A DNA stretch of 64,000 bases, from positions 744,001 to 808,000 of the forward strand of contig NZ_FOUR01000001.1 of the NCBI RefSeq assembly GCF_900114925.1, in the 5' to 3' direction. The position numbers and the translations under genes were made by a program. The notes beneath the pieces were generated by a model. It did not search any database, was not told where the DNA came from, and saw only the letters and a list, made by a program, of their open reading frames with translations. The stretch's first letter is position 1; each line of letters starts with the position of its first letter. Below, piece after piece: positions 22,285 to 30,619 of the stretch. This stretch comes from Marinobacter pelagius. Its GTDB lineage: Bacteria; Pseudomonadota; Gammaproteobacteria; Pseudomonadales; Oleiphilaceae.

Positions 22285-23175
22285 TCACCGGGCATGGCGT
22301 TCGACAAAGCGTTCCAGCACAGCGGCAGACTTGCCCGGAGTCTCAAGCATCGGCAGGTGGCCGACCCGGGGAAAGACATGCACTTCGGCATCGGGCGTGG
22401 CGGTCTCGAACCAGCGGACGCAGCGGGTCGGGGTGATCACATCCCGGTCTCCCCACTGGACCTGAAGTGGTGGTGTGTCCGGCCCCAGATAACGGGCCGG
22501 GGCCAGGGCGTCTGCGACCATGTCCGCGAAAATGTGCCGGAGGGCATCGGTACGGCTCAACAGATCCGGTCCCAGCAGGCCGGCCATGGCGATACCGGTG
22601 GCCGTGGCCTTGCCGTTGCCGACGCTGTTGAACATCCGGTAGACGCCTTTCCAGTCCCGGGGAATCAGCAGGTCGTCGCGATCGGTTTCGAAAGGCAGGT
22701 CCAGGTCCACATCGGGGTGCTCGGGTATGCCGGCGCTGTTGAGCAGGGTCAGGGAACGGGGTGCCTGCGTCATCTCGTGGGCCAGTACGGCGGCGATGGC
22801 GCCCCCCATGGAGCTACCCACCAGGTGAATGTTGTCCGTTGGCAGGCTGGCGAGCCACTCGCGCAGGCGCAGGGCCTGGGCCAGGTAGCGGTAGCTGGCA
22901 TTCTCCCGGTAATCGCTTTCGCCCAGGCCCGGAACATCCGGTACCAGAAGATGCCAGTGCCGCGGCAGCCGTTGTAGCCAGAAGGCCCAGTTCTCTTTCA
23001 TGGCAGCAAAGCCATGGATCAGCAGGACTGTTGGCCGACCGGGGCCGGGTTCGCCCCGCTCCAGGTAAACCATCCGGTGGCCGTCAACGGTGGCCACCCG
23101 GCGTCGGGCATTCAGCAGCCAGCGCTGCCCGGTGCGGGCGGCGGGCCAGAAATTGGGGGCAGGAATTCTCATCAC
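22285..23175 (-). CDS. alpha/beta hydrolase
   Basis: A 296-residue alpha/beta-fold hydrolase. HG at residues 54-55 forms the oxyanion hole, the nucleophile elbow is GSSMG with Ser122, and VGHLPMLE near 272 supplies the catalytic histidine. The VPDVPGLGESD segment is typical of the lipase, esterase and haloperoxidase group. No signal peptide is seen. An alternative start at the second Met shifts the N-terminus by one residue. Substrate unknown. Confidence 0.88.
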   Translation of the reverse strand: MMRIPAPNFWPAARTGQRWLLNARRRVATVDGHRMVYLERGEPGPGRPTVLLIHGFAAMKENWAFWLQRLPRHWHLLVPDVPGLGESDYRENASYRYLAQALRLREWLASLPTDNIHLVGSSMGGAIAAVLAHEMTQAPRSLTLLNSAGIPEHPDVDLDLPFETDRDDLLIPRDWKGVYRMFNSVGNGKATATGIAMAGLLGPDLLSRTDALRHIFADMVADALAPARYLGPDTPPLQVQWGDRDVITPTRCVRWFETATPDAEVHVFPRVGHLPMLETPGKSAAVLERFVERHAR

Positions 23176-23295
23176 AGGTCCTGTCGGAGTGAGACACAGA
23201 TCCAGTTTACCTGTCGGGAATCAGTCAGCCTTGGCTCCACGGCCTTGCAGCTCGGGCGCGGGAGTCACCTGCAAGGGAGGGCCCGACAGATAGGG

Positions 23296-25047
23296 TCAGA
23301 GGCGGATGTCGACGATGACCGGATTGTGATCCGAGGAGCGCCAGGGCCCGGAGCTGTCCGGGGCCAGGTCATGCTGGTAGCCCAGCGCCCTGGGTTCGTC
23401 GGCATTGATGCGCCAGGTGAAGGCGTTTACAACCCGTGGCGCGAGGCGGTCTGATGCGAGGGCATGATCCAGGGAACCCTTGCGGCCCTTGTACCGGTAT
23501 GTGTAATGGGAGCAGTGGGCAGGTGTGCATGGGTGGTGTTGCGCCACCATGCTCGTGTAGCCACGCTGGCGGAAGGCCTCCAGGGGCGTTTCCCGGGTGT
23601 AGCTGTTGATATCACCGGTGATCAGGGTGCCGGCGCCAGCCCCCTGTTCGGGCAGATCCGCCAGCCAGTCGGCGATCGCCTCGGCGGCCCGGGTCCGGCG
23701 GTGGGCATAGCAGCCCTGGCCATCGCCCTGGTCCCGGTCCGCGCCGGTAGCTCCCCGGCAGGACTTGGATTTGAGATGGGGAACCACCACCCGCACCGGG
23801 TCATTGCTGTTTCGTAACCGGAACGCCTGCGCCAACGGCGGCCGTCCCGTGTTCCGGAAAGGACCGCTGGTCAACCGGTGTGCCTCGCCGACCGGGATCA
23901 CCCGGTCCTGGCGGTAATACAGGGCGGTACGGATGGCGTCGTTGCCGTCTTTCTCCGGTGTCCGGATATAGCGCCAGTCCGGCCCCAGGGCCTTTGCCAG
24001 TGTGGCGGCGGCACTGTTGTCGCTGTAGCCGTCGTTCTCCAGTTCACTGACCGCAAGGATGTCCGGGTCCGGGGCGGTCAGCGCCGAGACCAGGCGTGCC
24101 TGCTGTTGCCGGTAGGCGGATTCGTTTGTTGCGCCTCTGGGAGTCGGGAACCCGCCGCCCCGGCCATTGCCATTGAACAGGTTGGCGAGGTTGAGGGTCA
24201 TCACCCGCAGCACCGATCCTGCCGGGCGCGCCGGTGCCGGTTCGCGGGGGTTGGTGGCGATAAACTCCGGTGGTGACCCGGGCTGGATCCGCCATTGCCC
24301 GAATCGGAAATCCAGTACACCGCGGACTCCGCGCAGGGTATCCCCGGCACGTAGGGTGTTGTCGGCCCCCAGACCTCCCGGTGGCCAGGGCACGGGCCGC
24401 GGATCACGATTGCCCTGGCGGTCATCCAGAGTGATCTGCCCGTTGGCGTCGTTCAGCTTTCTGGCCAGCGGGCCGGGAGACAGATACTCGGTGGCAATCA
24501 CCCGGTCCCGGGGCGCCAGGGTGAGTTCCCCGTAACGGGCCAGGTTATAGCTGTCGATCACGGTCAGGGGGGAGGGAATGAAGACCCGCATGTTTTCGAG
24601 GGCTTCGTAGGTGACCTCCCCGGACAGCTCCAGGCTGACTGCTTCCGGCATGGTCCCGCGGCCACAGATTTCCAGCTCCCGGACATTGACCAGTTCGGTT
24701 AGCCCATGAAATTCCTTCACCTCTCCGGTCACCCGAAGCCGTTGCCCCAGGCTGCCCTGCGGGCGACGGGTATAGACAAACAGGGCTTCGGAGGTGGCCG
24801 GATTGTCGTCGGCCTGATCGTCGGCCTGTTGCAGGTAGAAGCCGCGGAAACCGCCTTTCCCCCGGGCGTCGAGGGTCAGGATACCCTCGACGGTCGCGGT
24901 CTGGCCGGTGAAGGGGGAGCGGTCGCCCTCGCCCTGGATGCGGGCAATGGGCGTTGCGGCGCCGCCACAGGCGGTGGCTGCCGACACCAGGGGCGTCAGC
25001 AGGATCAGGGCAAGGGTTGTGGCAGCAAACAGCGCGGGTGATTTCAC
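23296..25047 (-). CDS. secreted endonuclease/exonuclease/phosphatase family nuclease (ExeM/NucH-like)
   Basis: A 583-residue exported protein. A GTG at 25047 gives a clean signal peptide (about residues 1-22). Next come an OB-like or YhcR-type module (about 35-130) and a C-terminal EEP nuclease domain (about 270-580) with NLFNGNGRG, SELENDGY, the GDINSY active-site motif and terminal SSDHNPVIVD. This arrangement matches extracellular DNases of the ExeM/NucH type, which scavenge DNA. The start has no strong ribosome site; in-frame starts further left would overlap the WYL gene and lack a signal peptide. It begins 10 bp after the WYL stop. Confidence 0.87.
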   Translation of the reverse strand: MKSPALFAATTLALILLTPLVSAATACGGAATPIARIQGEGDRSPFTGQTATVEGILTLDARGKGGFRGFYLQQADDQADDNPATSEALFVYTRRPQGSLGQRLRVTGEVKEFHGLTELVNVRELEICGRGTMPEAVSLELSGEVTYEALENMRVFIPSPLTVIDSYNLARYGELTLAPRDRVIATEYLSPGPLARKLNDANGQITLDDRQGNRDPRPVPWPPGGLGADNTLRAGDTLRGVRGVLDFRFGQWRIQPGSPPEFIATNPREPAPARPAGSVLRVMTLNLANLFNGNGRGGGFPTPRGATNESAYRQQQARLVSALTAPDPDILAVSELENDGYSDNSAAATLAKALGPDWRYIRTPEKDGNDAIRTALYYRQDRVIPVGEAHRLTSGPFRNTGRPPLAQAFRLRNSNDPVRVVVPHLKSKSCRGATGADRDQGDGQGCYAHRRTRAAEAIADWLADLPEQGAGAGTLITGDINSYTRETPLEAFRQRGYTSMVAQHHPCTPAHCSHYTYRYKGRKGSLDHALASDRLAPRVVNAFTWRINADEPRALGYQHDLAPDSSGPWRSSDHNPVIVDIRL

Positions 25048-25057
25048 GCCGGCCAGT

Positions 25058-25960
25058 CTAGCAGAGTCCGGCCACCGCTTTGAGTGCCTGTTCCCGGCGG
25101 CTGCCGAAACCCAGCTCATCCGGGTTGGCCAGCTCCAGCTGCTGAACCAGGGGGTCCGGATGTTCGTTGTCAAAGGTGATGCCCATGCGCGAAAGGACAT
25201 AGGGGGTCAGCGCGGCGCGGGTCCGGATGGTCAGTCGGCCGCCCTGCATGCCGTAGTCGCGGGCGATGATGTCCTGCTGCGCTTCGGTCAGACGGTGATC
25301 CGGCGTGATCACCAGGTTGACCTCCCGGACCCAGTCCTCATCGTGCTGGCTGGTGTGACGGGCCCGCTGGCGCAGGGCTTCCGGTACCGTACGCAGACGG
25401 CTAAGGGCAAAGTCCCGGAACTCCCGGTTGGAGTCGCACCACGCCCTCAGGTGCCAGCTGTCGCCGGTGCAGACAAGGGTATGGGGTTCGAGAATGGTTT
25501 CCACCGGCTCCGGGCGACTCAGAGAGGTGTAGCTGGCACGCAACTGCCTGCCATTACGGGTCGCGGTTACCACAGCGCGCATGGTTTCGGGCGGAATCAC
25601 CCGGCCGGGACCTGCCACCACGTGACTGTCGGGCAGACCCAGATCCAGTGACTCGAAGGTGTGGCTAAGGTTCTGCTGGCGGGCGAGCAGGTCGAGATAC
25701 TCGCTGACTTCGCCGCGGGTAACCACCGGCCGGAATTTCGGCGCCGGCACATAACCCTTGAGGTGGCGGTCATACAGCAGGTTACCCGGGGCCAGCTCCC
25801 GCAGGTAGGTGTTGATGTCCTTGGAGGCCTGCTGGCGGCCGATGCCAAAGCTGTGGCAGATGTGGTTGGTGGTCAGTCGACCTTCCCACAAGGCAACAGT
25901 TTCTATCAGTCGATAGCGAAGCAGCAAATCCCAGCGGATGGGCCAGTCCGTCTTTTTCAT
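25058..25960 (-). CDS. WYL-domain helix-turn-helix regulator
   Basis: A 300-residue regulator with an N-terminal winged helix (about 15-75, FGIGRQQASKDINTYL as recognition region) and a central WYL domain (about 115-195, with GDSWHLRAWCDSNREFRDFALSR) plus a WCX C-terminal part. WYL domains bind nucleic acids or nucleotides and occur in DNA-damage and phage-defence regulators. It lies 10 bp upstream of the secreted nuclease gene on the same strand, so it may regulate or be cotranscribed with it. Nothing else at this locus looks like a defence system. Confidence 0.88.
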   Translation of the reverse strand: MKKTDWPIRWDLLLRYRLIETVALWEGRLTTNHICHSFGIGRQQASKDINTYLRELAPGNLLYDRHLKGYVPAPKFRPVVTRGEVSEYLDLLARQQNLSHTFESLDLGLPDSHVVAGPGRVIPPETMRAVVTATRNGRQLRASYTSLSRPEPVETILEPHTLVCTGDSWHLRAWCDSNREFRDFALSRLRTVPEALRQRARHTSQHDEDWVREVNLVITPDHRLTEAQQDIIARDYGMQGGRLTIRTRAALTPYVLSRMGITFDNEHPDPLVQQLELANPDELGFGSRREQALKAVAGLC

Positions 25961-26236
25961 ATCCAGGCGCTCACGGATCCATTGATTATCTTGGATTTAT
26001 GTTACCTGCTCTGGGTCAGAGGGTCTGTTACGACCCATTAATGTAAAAACCCCGAAAAACCGCGGCTTGAGCGGCATCCATCAGTCACTGCATCACATTT
26101 TGCGGGTTTCGGGAAGTCCCTAGTAGCCTGCATCCGATGCCGCTGGTCTAATGCCGTGCCGGCACAGTCCGGAGGCTGGTGCTATCTTATGGCCCAAACA
26201 ATTACAGTCTGACGTCCGCCGCCGGAGCCCGTTGTC

Positions 26237-27520
26237 ATGACCCGAATGGTCACTTCCCTGTCTGCGCTGATTCTCAGCATTGTTCTGCTGGTGAGCGGTA
26301 ATGCCTTCCTGATGACCCTGCTGGGCATCCGGCTGAGTATCGAACAGGTGGCTCCGGACGTGATTGGCTGGGTGCTGGTGTGCTATTCCATCGGTTTCGT
26401 GCTCGGCACCCTGTATGTTCACCGGGTGATTGGCCGGGTAGGCCATATCCGGGCGTTTGCGGTGTTTGCGGCCATGGCCGCCGCGGCGTCACTGATGTAT
26501 CCCATGGCGGTGTCCATGGTGTTCTGGGCGTTCCTGCGGGTGCTCTCCGGCTTCAGTATCGCCGGCGTCCTCGTGGTGATCGAGAGCTGGTTCTCCAGCC
26601 GTGCCACCAATGCCAACCGCGGTGCCCTGTTCGCGGTGTACCAGATTGTCTTCTACCTGTCGGCGGCGGGCGGCCAGCTGGTGGTCAACGTGGGCGATCC
26701 CGCCAATTTCATGCCGTTCTCGCTGGCTGCGATCCTGCTGACTCTGGCGCTGGTGCCCCTGTCACTGACCCGGATGGAAGCGCCCGCCATCGAACAGGCC
26801 AGCCGTATGTCCATCTTCACCCTGGCCCGCCAGTCCTTCTCAGGGGTTGCCGGTGCGCTGATCTGCGGTGTCATGATTGGTGGCTTCTATGCCCTGGGAC
26901 CGGTCTACGCCACGCTGGTGGGCCTGGACGTGGCCAGAACCTCCACCTTCATGGCCAGTGCCATCGTGGCGGCAATGATCCTGGCCTGGCCGCTCGGCCG
27001 CGTTTGTGACCGGTTTGACCGCCGCCGGGTCATGTTCTGGGTGGCTCTGGTTGCGGCTGCGGCGGCCGGGGCCGTTGGTGTACTGGAAACGACGAATCTT
27101 GCCATGCTGACTTTGCTGGTGGGTCTGTTCACCGGCCTGTCGGCCAGTGTGTATCCCATTGCCGTGGCGATCACCAATGACCGCATGGAAACCAGCCGCA
27201 TTGTTTCGGCCAGTGCCACCCTGCTGCTCAGCTACGGCGTCGGTAGCGTGATCGGCCCCATTGTCATGGCCGAGCTGATCGGGCTCCTGGGCCCCAGGGG
27301 GCTGTTCCTGGGTAACACCGGATTCCTGGTTCTGCTGGCGCTGATCACCAGTTACCGCATCAGTCATACCGAGGATGTACCGGTGGAGGAGCAGGAGCAC
27401 TTCGTGCCCGCCATGCCCGAGACCTCTCCGGTACTGACCGAACTGGATCCGCGGAACGAGGAATTTCACGAGTCTCCCGAGGTCGAAGAGATGAAGGAAG
27501 AGCTGCGTCAGACCGGCTGA
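26237..27520 (+). CDS. MFS transporter (YcaD-like)
   Basis: A 427-residue major facilitator with 12 predicted helices and a hydrophilic, acidic C-terminal tail of about 55 residues. The segment GRVGHIRAFAVFAAMAAA after helix 2 and RVCDRFDRRRVMFWVAL after helix 8 fit the MFS loop 2-3 and 8-9 signatures. Overall it resembles the YcaD group of uncharacterised transporters. The substrate is unknown. The upstream gap 25961-26236 shows no other gene. Confidence 0.85.
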   Translation: MTRMVTSLSALILSIVLLVSGNAFLMTLLGIRLSIEQVAPDVIGWVLVCYSIGFVLGTLYVHRVIGRVGHIRAFAVFAAMAAAASLMYPMAVSMVFWAFLRVLSGFSIAGVLVVIESWFSSRATNANRGALFAVYQIVFYLSAAGGQLVVNVGDPANFMPFSLAAILLTLALVPLSLTRMEAPAIEQASRMSIFTLARQSFSGVAGALICGVMIGGFYALGPVYATLVGLDVARTSTFMASAIVAAMILAWPLGRVCDRFDRRRVMFWVALVAAAAAGAVGVLETTNLAMLTLLVGLFTGLSASVYPIAVAITNDRMETSRIVSASATLLLSYGVGSVIGPIVMAELIGLLGPRGLFLGNTGFLVLLALITSYRISHTEDVPVEEQEHFVPAMPETSPVLTELDPRNEEFHESPEVEEMKEELRQTG

Positions 27521-27682
27521 CCCGGCTTCCTCTCGGTTTTCCCGATTATATTTTTGATCTGATATCTGTTTTTATTTCAATGGTTAGCATACTATTGGTG
27601 ACTTTCCCATAATGTGAGTTTTTTGGCCGATAGCCCCGGTGCTTCAAGTGACCGGGCGGCCACCGGACAGGAGCGATAACCC

Positions 27683-28108
27683 ATGAGAGACCAGTTTCCC
27701 TTTGCCGTTGCCCGGGTTACCCGCCGCTGGCGCAAGATGCTGGATGAGCGCCTGAAGGATCTGGGTGTGACCCAGGCCCGCTGGAGCACCATGGTCTACC
27801 TGCAGCAGGGCGGCGAGGGGCTGACCCAGCGCGAACTCGCCAGCCTGATGGCGATCGAGAATCCCACGCTGGTGCGCCTGCTGGACAGCCTGGAACAGCA
27901 GGGGCTGATCGAACGCCGGCCCTGCCCCAATGACCGGCGGGCGCGTCGTCTGCATCTGACCGATGCCGGCCGGGCATTCATGGATGATCTCTCGGAGCGT
28001 GCGGCCAAGTTGCGCGAGGAAATGCTGGAAGGCATCAGCGATGAGGATATCGAGGGCGCACTGAAGGTGTTCCAGAAGATCATGGAAAACGCCGAAAAGC
28101 AGAAGTAG
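27683..28108 (+). CDS. MarR family transcriptional regulator
   Basis: A 141-residue winged-helix regulator with the MarR layout: helix 1 dimer contacts, LTQRELASLMAIENPTLVRLLDSLEQQGLIERR (recognition and wing entry, residues 50-83), DRRARRLHLTDAGR (wing, 87-100), and a C-terminal dimerisation helix. It is probably a phenolic- or drug-responsive repressor and sits directly before an efflux transporter, a common pairing. The gap upstream (27521-27682) is AT-rich and holds likely promoter and operator sequence. Confidence 0.93.
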   Translation: MRDQFPFAVARVTRRWRKMLDERLKDLGVTQARWSTMVYLQQGGEGLTQRELASLMAIENPTLVRLLDSLEQQGLIERRPCPNDRRARRLHLTDAGRAFMDDLSERAAKLREEMLEGISDEDIEGALKVFQKIMENAEKQK

Positions 28109-28118
28109 GAGTTTCATC

Positions 28119-29510
28119 CTGGCGGATAACACGGTCGACGGACTCAGGGCCCGCTACGGCGACCGCTGGCGCTGGCTGGCGGTGTGCACCGTCATGCTGG
28201 GCACCATGGCCACGGTGCTCAGTGCCACGGTGGTCAACGTGGCCCTGCATGACATCATGCTGGAGTTCGGTATTCGCCAGGGCCAGGTTCACTGGCTTGC
28301 GACCGGTTTCATAGCCGCCATGACCACCACCATGCTGGCTTCCTCCTGGTTGCTGGACCATTTCGGTGTCCGCAAGACCCTGGCCGGCGCCATGGTCCTG
28401 TTCACCCTGATTTCCATTGCCGGCGGCTTTGCCGGAACGCCCGAACAGTTGATTGCCGCCCGGGTCGGGCAAGGTGCCATGGCGGGGCTGATGCAGCCCA
28501 TGGGCATGTACCTGGTGTTCCGGATTTTCCCCAGGGAGCGCCGGGGGCAGGCCATGGGCATCTACGGCATGGGCGTCATCCTGGCGCCCGCGCTTGGGCC
28601 GGTGCTGGGGGGCTTCCTGGTTGACCAGCTGAGCTGGCGCTACGTCATGTTTGCACCGGCTCCGGTCACCATGCTGGGTGTGTTCATGGCCTGGCGGTTC
28701 CTGCCGCTGCCTCCGTCCCGCCCCGAACCCTACCGCTTTGATCTGTCGGGTCTGCTCCTGCTCGGGGCAACCATCGGCCTGGCCCTGGATACCCTCAACC
28801 GCATGCAGGAACTGGCCGGGGCCGAGTGGCGCATCGGCCTGCAGGCGTTGTTGGCGGCCATACTGCTGGTCCTGTTCGTGGTGCGGGAACGGACCGCCCG
28901 GCATCCGCTGGTCAACATCGCGCTCCTGCGGAACCCCGCGTTTGTCTATGCCAACCTGGGCGCCATGGCCCTGGGCCTGGCGTTGTTCGGATCCACTTAC
29001 CTGGTGCCCCTGTTTGTCCAGACCTCCCTGGGGTTCAGTGCTACCGAAGCGGGATTGCTGATGCTGCCGGCCGGCATCGTGCTGGGCATCACGTTCCCGC
29101 TCGCCGGGCGCCTGGCCGATCGCCAGAGTGCCCGCAAGCTGGTGGTGTTCGGCATCGCCATGTTTGCGCTCTCGGCGATGTTGTTTGCGGTGTCGGATGT
29201 CACCCTGGCATTCGGTTGGCTGGCGCTGTGGACCATCCTGGGGCGTATCGGGATCGGTTTCATGTTGCCGGCGCTGTCCACCGGCGCACTCAACCCGCTC
29301 CAGCCGGAGCAGCTGGGTGCCGCCTCGAGTACCATCAATTTTACCCGCCAGCTCGGTGGAGCCTTTGGCGTTAATATCGTGGCCCTGACCGTCGAATTCG
29401 GACCGCACAGCGATGGCCTGCCCACCATCGATGCCTTTCACAGCGCCTGGTGGCTGGTCGCCGTATTCGTGGCCGTAGCCGCGGTTCCGGTGTGGCGGAT
29501 GCGGGCCTAG
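28119..29510 (+). CDS. MFS efflux transporter, DHA2/EmrB-like, probable CTG start
   Basis: A drug:H+ antiporter-like transporter with about 14 hydrophobic segments. From a GTG at 28182 it has 442 residues, but the frame continues upstream with RYGDRWRWLAV..., exactly the usual N-terminus of these transporters. The only in-frame start fitting that is CTG at 28119, which has AGGAG at 28107-28111 with a 7-base spacer. That gives 463 residues. It lies 10 bp after the MarR stop. Its TAG stop at 29508 is inside the left repeat of the MITE-like element, so the insertion may have set the C-terminus. Confidence 0.88.
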   Translation: MADNTVDGLRARYGDRWRWLAVCTVMLGTMATVLSATVVNVALHDIMLEFGIRQGQVHWLATGFIAAMTTTMLASSWLLDHFGVRKTLAGAMVLFTLISIAGGFAGTPEQLIAARVGQGAMAGLMQPMGMYLVFRIFPRERRGQAMGIYGMGVILAPALGPVLGGFLVDQLSWRYVMFAPAPVTMLGVFMAWRFLPLPPSRPEPYRFDLSGLLLLGATIGLALDTLNRMQELAGAEWRIGLQALLAAILLVLFVVRERTARHPLVNIALLRNPAFVYANLGAMALGLALFGSTYLVPLFVQTSLGFSATEAGLLMLPAGIVLGITFPLAGRLADRQSARKLVVFGIAMFALSAMLFAVSDVTLAFGWLALWTILGRIGIGFMLPALSTGALNPLQPEQLGAASSTINFTRQLGGAFGVNIVALTVEFGPHSDGLPTIDAFHSAWWLVAVFVAVAAVPVWRMRA

Positions 29511-29775
29511 TGTCCCGTCTGGTTAATTCGCTGACCTACTGAGCCACTGAGAGCCTTGATAGCAAGGCGCGATGGCGAAGGTTTGGTGGTTCCAAATCGA
29601 GTCAGCGCAACGCTGCTATCAAGGCTCTCAGTGGCTCCCGAAGGGCGCGGCGCTGGGGACCCTGACCGGTGTTGCCAGCACTTGATGTGGAACCACCACA
29701 CCTGCGCACTGGCGCCTTGGCCAGGGTCCCCAGCGCCACGCAGTAGGTCAGCGAATTAACCAGACGGGACACTAG
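29507..29775. mobile_element. MITE-like element with 35-bp perfect terminal inverted repeats
   Basis: Bases 29507-29541 and 29741-29775 are perfect reverse complements. Inside them are two further perfect inverted repeats: 29541-29564 with 29614-29637 (24 bp), and 29649-29664 with 29722-29737 (16 bp), plus GGTGGTTCCA/TGGAACCACC at 29585/29688. The ends read CTAG|TGTCCC...GGGACA|CTAG, which matches insertion into a CTAG site with TA duplication, as in IS630/Tc1-type elements. There is no transposase, so it is best read as a non-autonomous element. The lack of decay in the arms suggests recent activity or selection on structure. Confidence 0.8.
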
Positions 29776-29804
29776 TTGCGATGTCGGCCTTAATTGGCTA
29801 GCAT
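29776..29804 (+). promoter_or_regulatory. sigma-70-type promoter for the Mn riboswitch transcript
   Basis: TTGCGA at 29776-29781 and TAGCAT at 29799-29804 are separated by 17 bases and lie just before the riboswitch. Each hexamer matches the consensus in four of six positions. The promoter directly abuts the MITE right end. Confidence 0.5.
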
Positions 29805-29815
29805 GCACCCTCCTT

Positions 29816-29992
29816 CAGGGGAGTAGCCTCCGTGCCGGAAGATCCGGCCGGACGGTGGTCAACATACTTGGGGCTCAATCTCCATGGCCACCGTGTCCCG
29901 CGTTCGCAATGCAGGGATTGGCAAGACCTGAGGCAGATCACCTCCAAGGGCGGAAGGTGGGCTGTCTCATGTCTTGGATATCCGCCCTGGAG
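29816..29992 (+). promoter_or_regulatory. yybP-ykoY manganese riboswitch
   Basis: The leader carries the conserved blocks of the Mn2+-sensing yybP-ykoY riboswitch: GGGGAGTAGC at the start (29818-29827), GTCAACATACTTGG (29858-29871) and GCAAGACCT (29921-29929). A possible expression platform follows: AGGGCGGA (29947-29954) pairs with TCCGCCCT (29981-29988), directly before the GGAG ribosome site at 29989. It controls the downstream UPF0016 gene, a known partner of this riboswitch. Whether it acts on translation or on transcription cannot be decided; no U-tract follows, so translation control is favoured. Confidence 0.9.
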
Positions 29993-29999
29993 TTGTTTG

Positions 30000-30569
30000 A
30001 TGGATGCCTTTCTCGCCTCTACCGCTGCCGTTGCCATTGCCGAAATCGGCGACAAGACCCAGCTGCTTTCCCTGTTCCTCGTGGCCCGCTATGCCAAGCG
30101 CACCCCGATCATCCTCGGTATCCTGATCGCCACCATCCTCAATCACGCCCTCTCGGCCTGGCTGGGCGCCTGGATTGCCAGCTTCATTCCGGAAGCCTGG
30201 TTGCCGTGGATCCTGGCCGGAAGCTTCGTCGCCATTGCCCTGTGGCTGCTGATACCGGACAAGGATGACAGCGAGGATTCCAAGTTTCTGGGGCTGGGCG
30301 CGTTCACGGCCACCACCATCATGTTTTTCCTCGCGGAGATCGGCGACAAGACCCAGGTGGCCACGGTTGTGCTGGCGGCGAAGTTTACCGACACATTCTG
30401 GGTTATCATTGGGACAACCGTGGGGATGTTGCTGGCCAACATACCGGTTATTATGGCCGGTCGCTGGTTGATGGAGCGGATGCCCCTGGCAACGGCGAGA
30501 ATCAGTGCCAGCGTCCTGTTTGTTCTACTGGCGACGGTAACCGTCTGGACTACGGCCATGAACTCCTGA
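30000..30569 (+). CDS. TMEM165/GDT1 (UPF0016) family Mn2+ exporter
   Basis: A 189-residue membrane protein with six helices and two copies of the family signature ExGDKT, as AEIGDKTQLLSLFL near residue 16 and AEIGDKTQVATVVL near 113, the duplicated cation-binding motifs of GDT1/TMEM165. Bacterial members such as MneA of Vibrio export Mn2+. The manganese riboswitch in its leader supports the same role. The ATG at 30000 lies 7 bases after GGAG. An in-frame start further upstream, inside the riboswitch, is rejected. Confidence 0.93.
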   Translation: MDAFLASTAAVAIAEIGDKTQLLSLFLVARYAKRTPIILGILIATILNHALSAWLGAWIASFIPEAWLPWILAGSFVAIALWLLIPDKDDSEDSKFLGLGAFTATTIMFFLAEIGDKTQVATVVLAAKFTDTFWVIIGTTVGMLLANIPVIMAGRWLMERMPLATARISASVLFVLLATVTVWTTAMNS

Positions 30570-30619
30570 TTAGGTTTACTGTCACCGTTAGCGTGCACAC
30601 TGAATTTCGGAACAGAATT

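Noticed and set aside
25058..25960. WYL regulator as a marker of a phage-defence island
   Set aside because: The neighbours are a secreted nuclease and an MFS transporter; no restriction, CBASS, or other defence gene was seen.
29832..30000. An upstream start for the UPF0016 gene inside the riboswitch
   Set aside because: The in-frame extension overlaps the riboswitch and has no family similarity; the ATG at 30000 has a good ribosome site.
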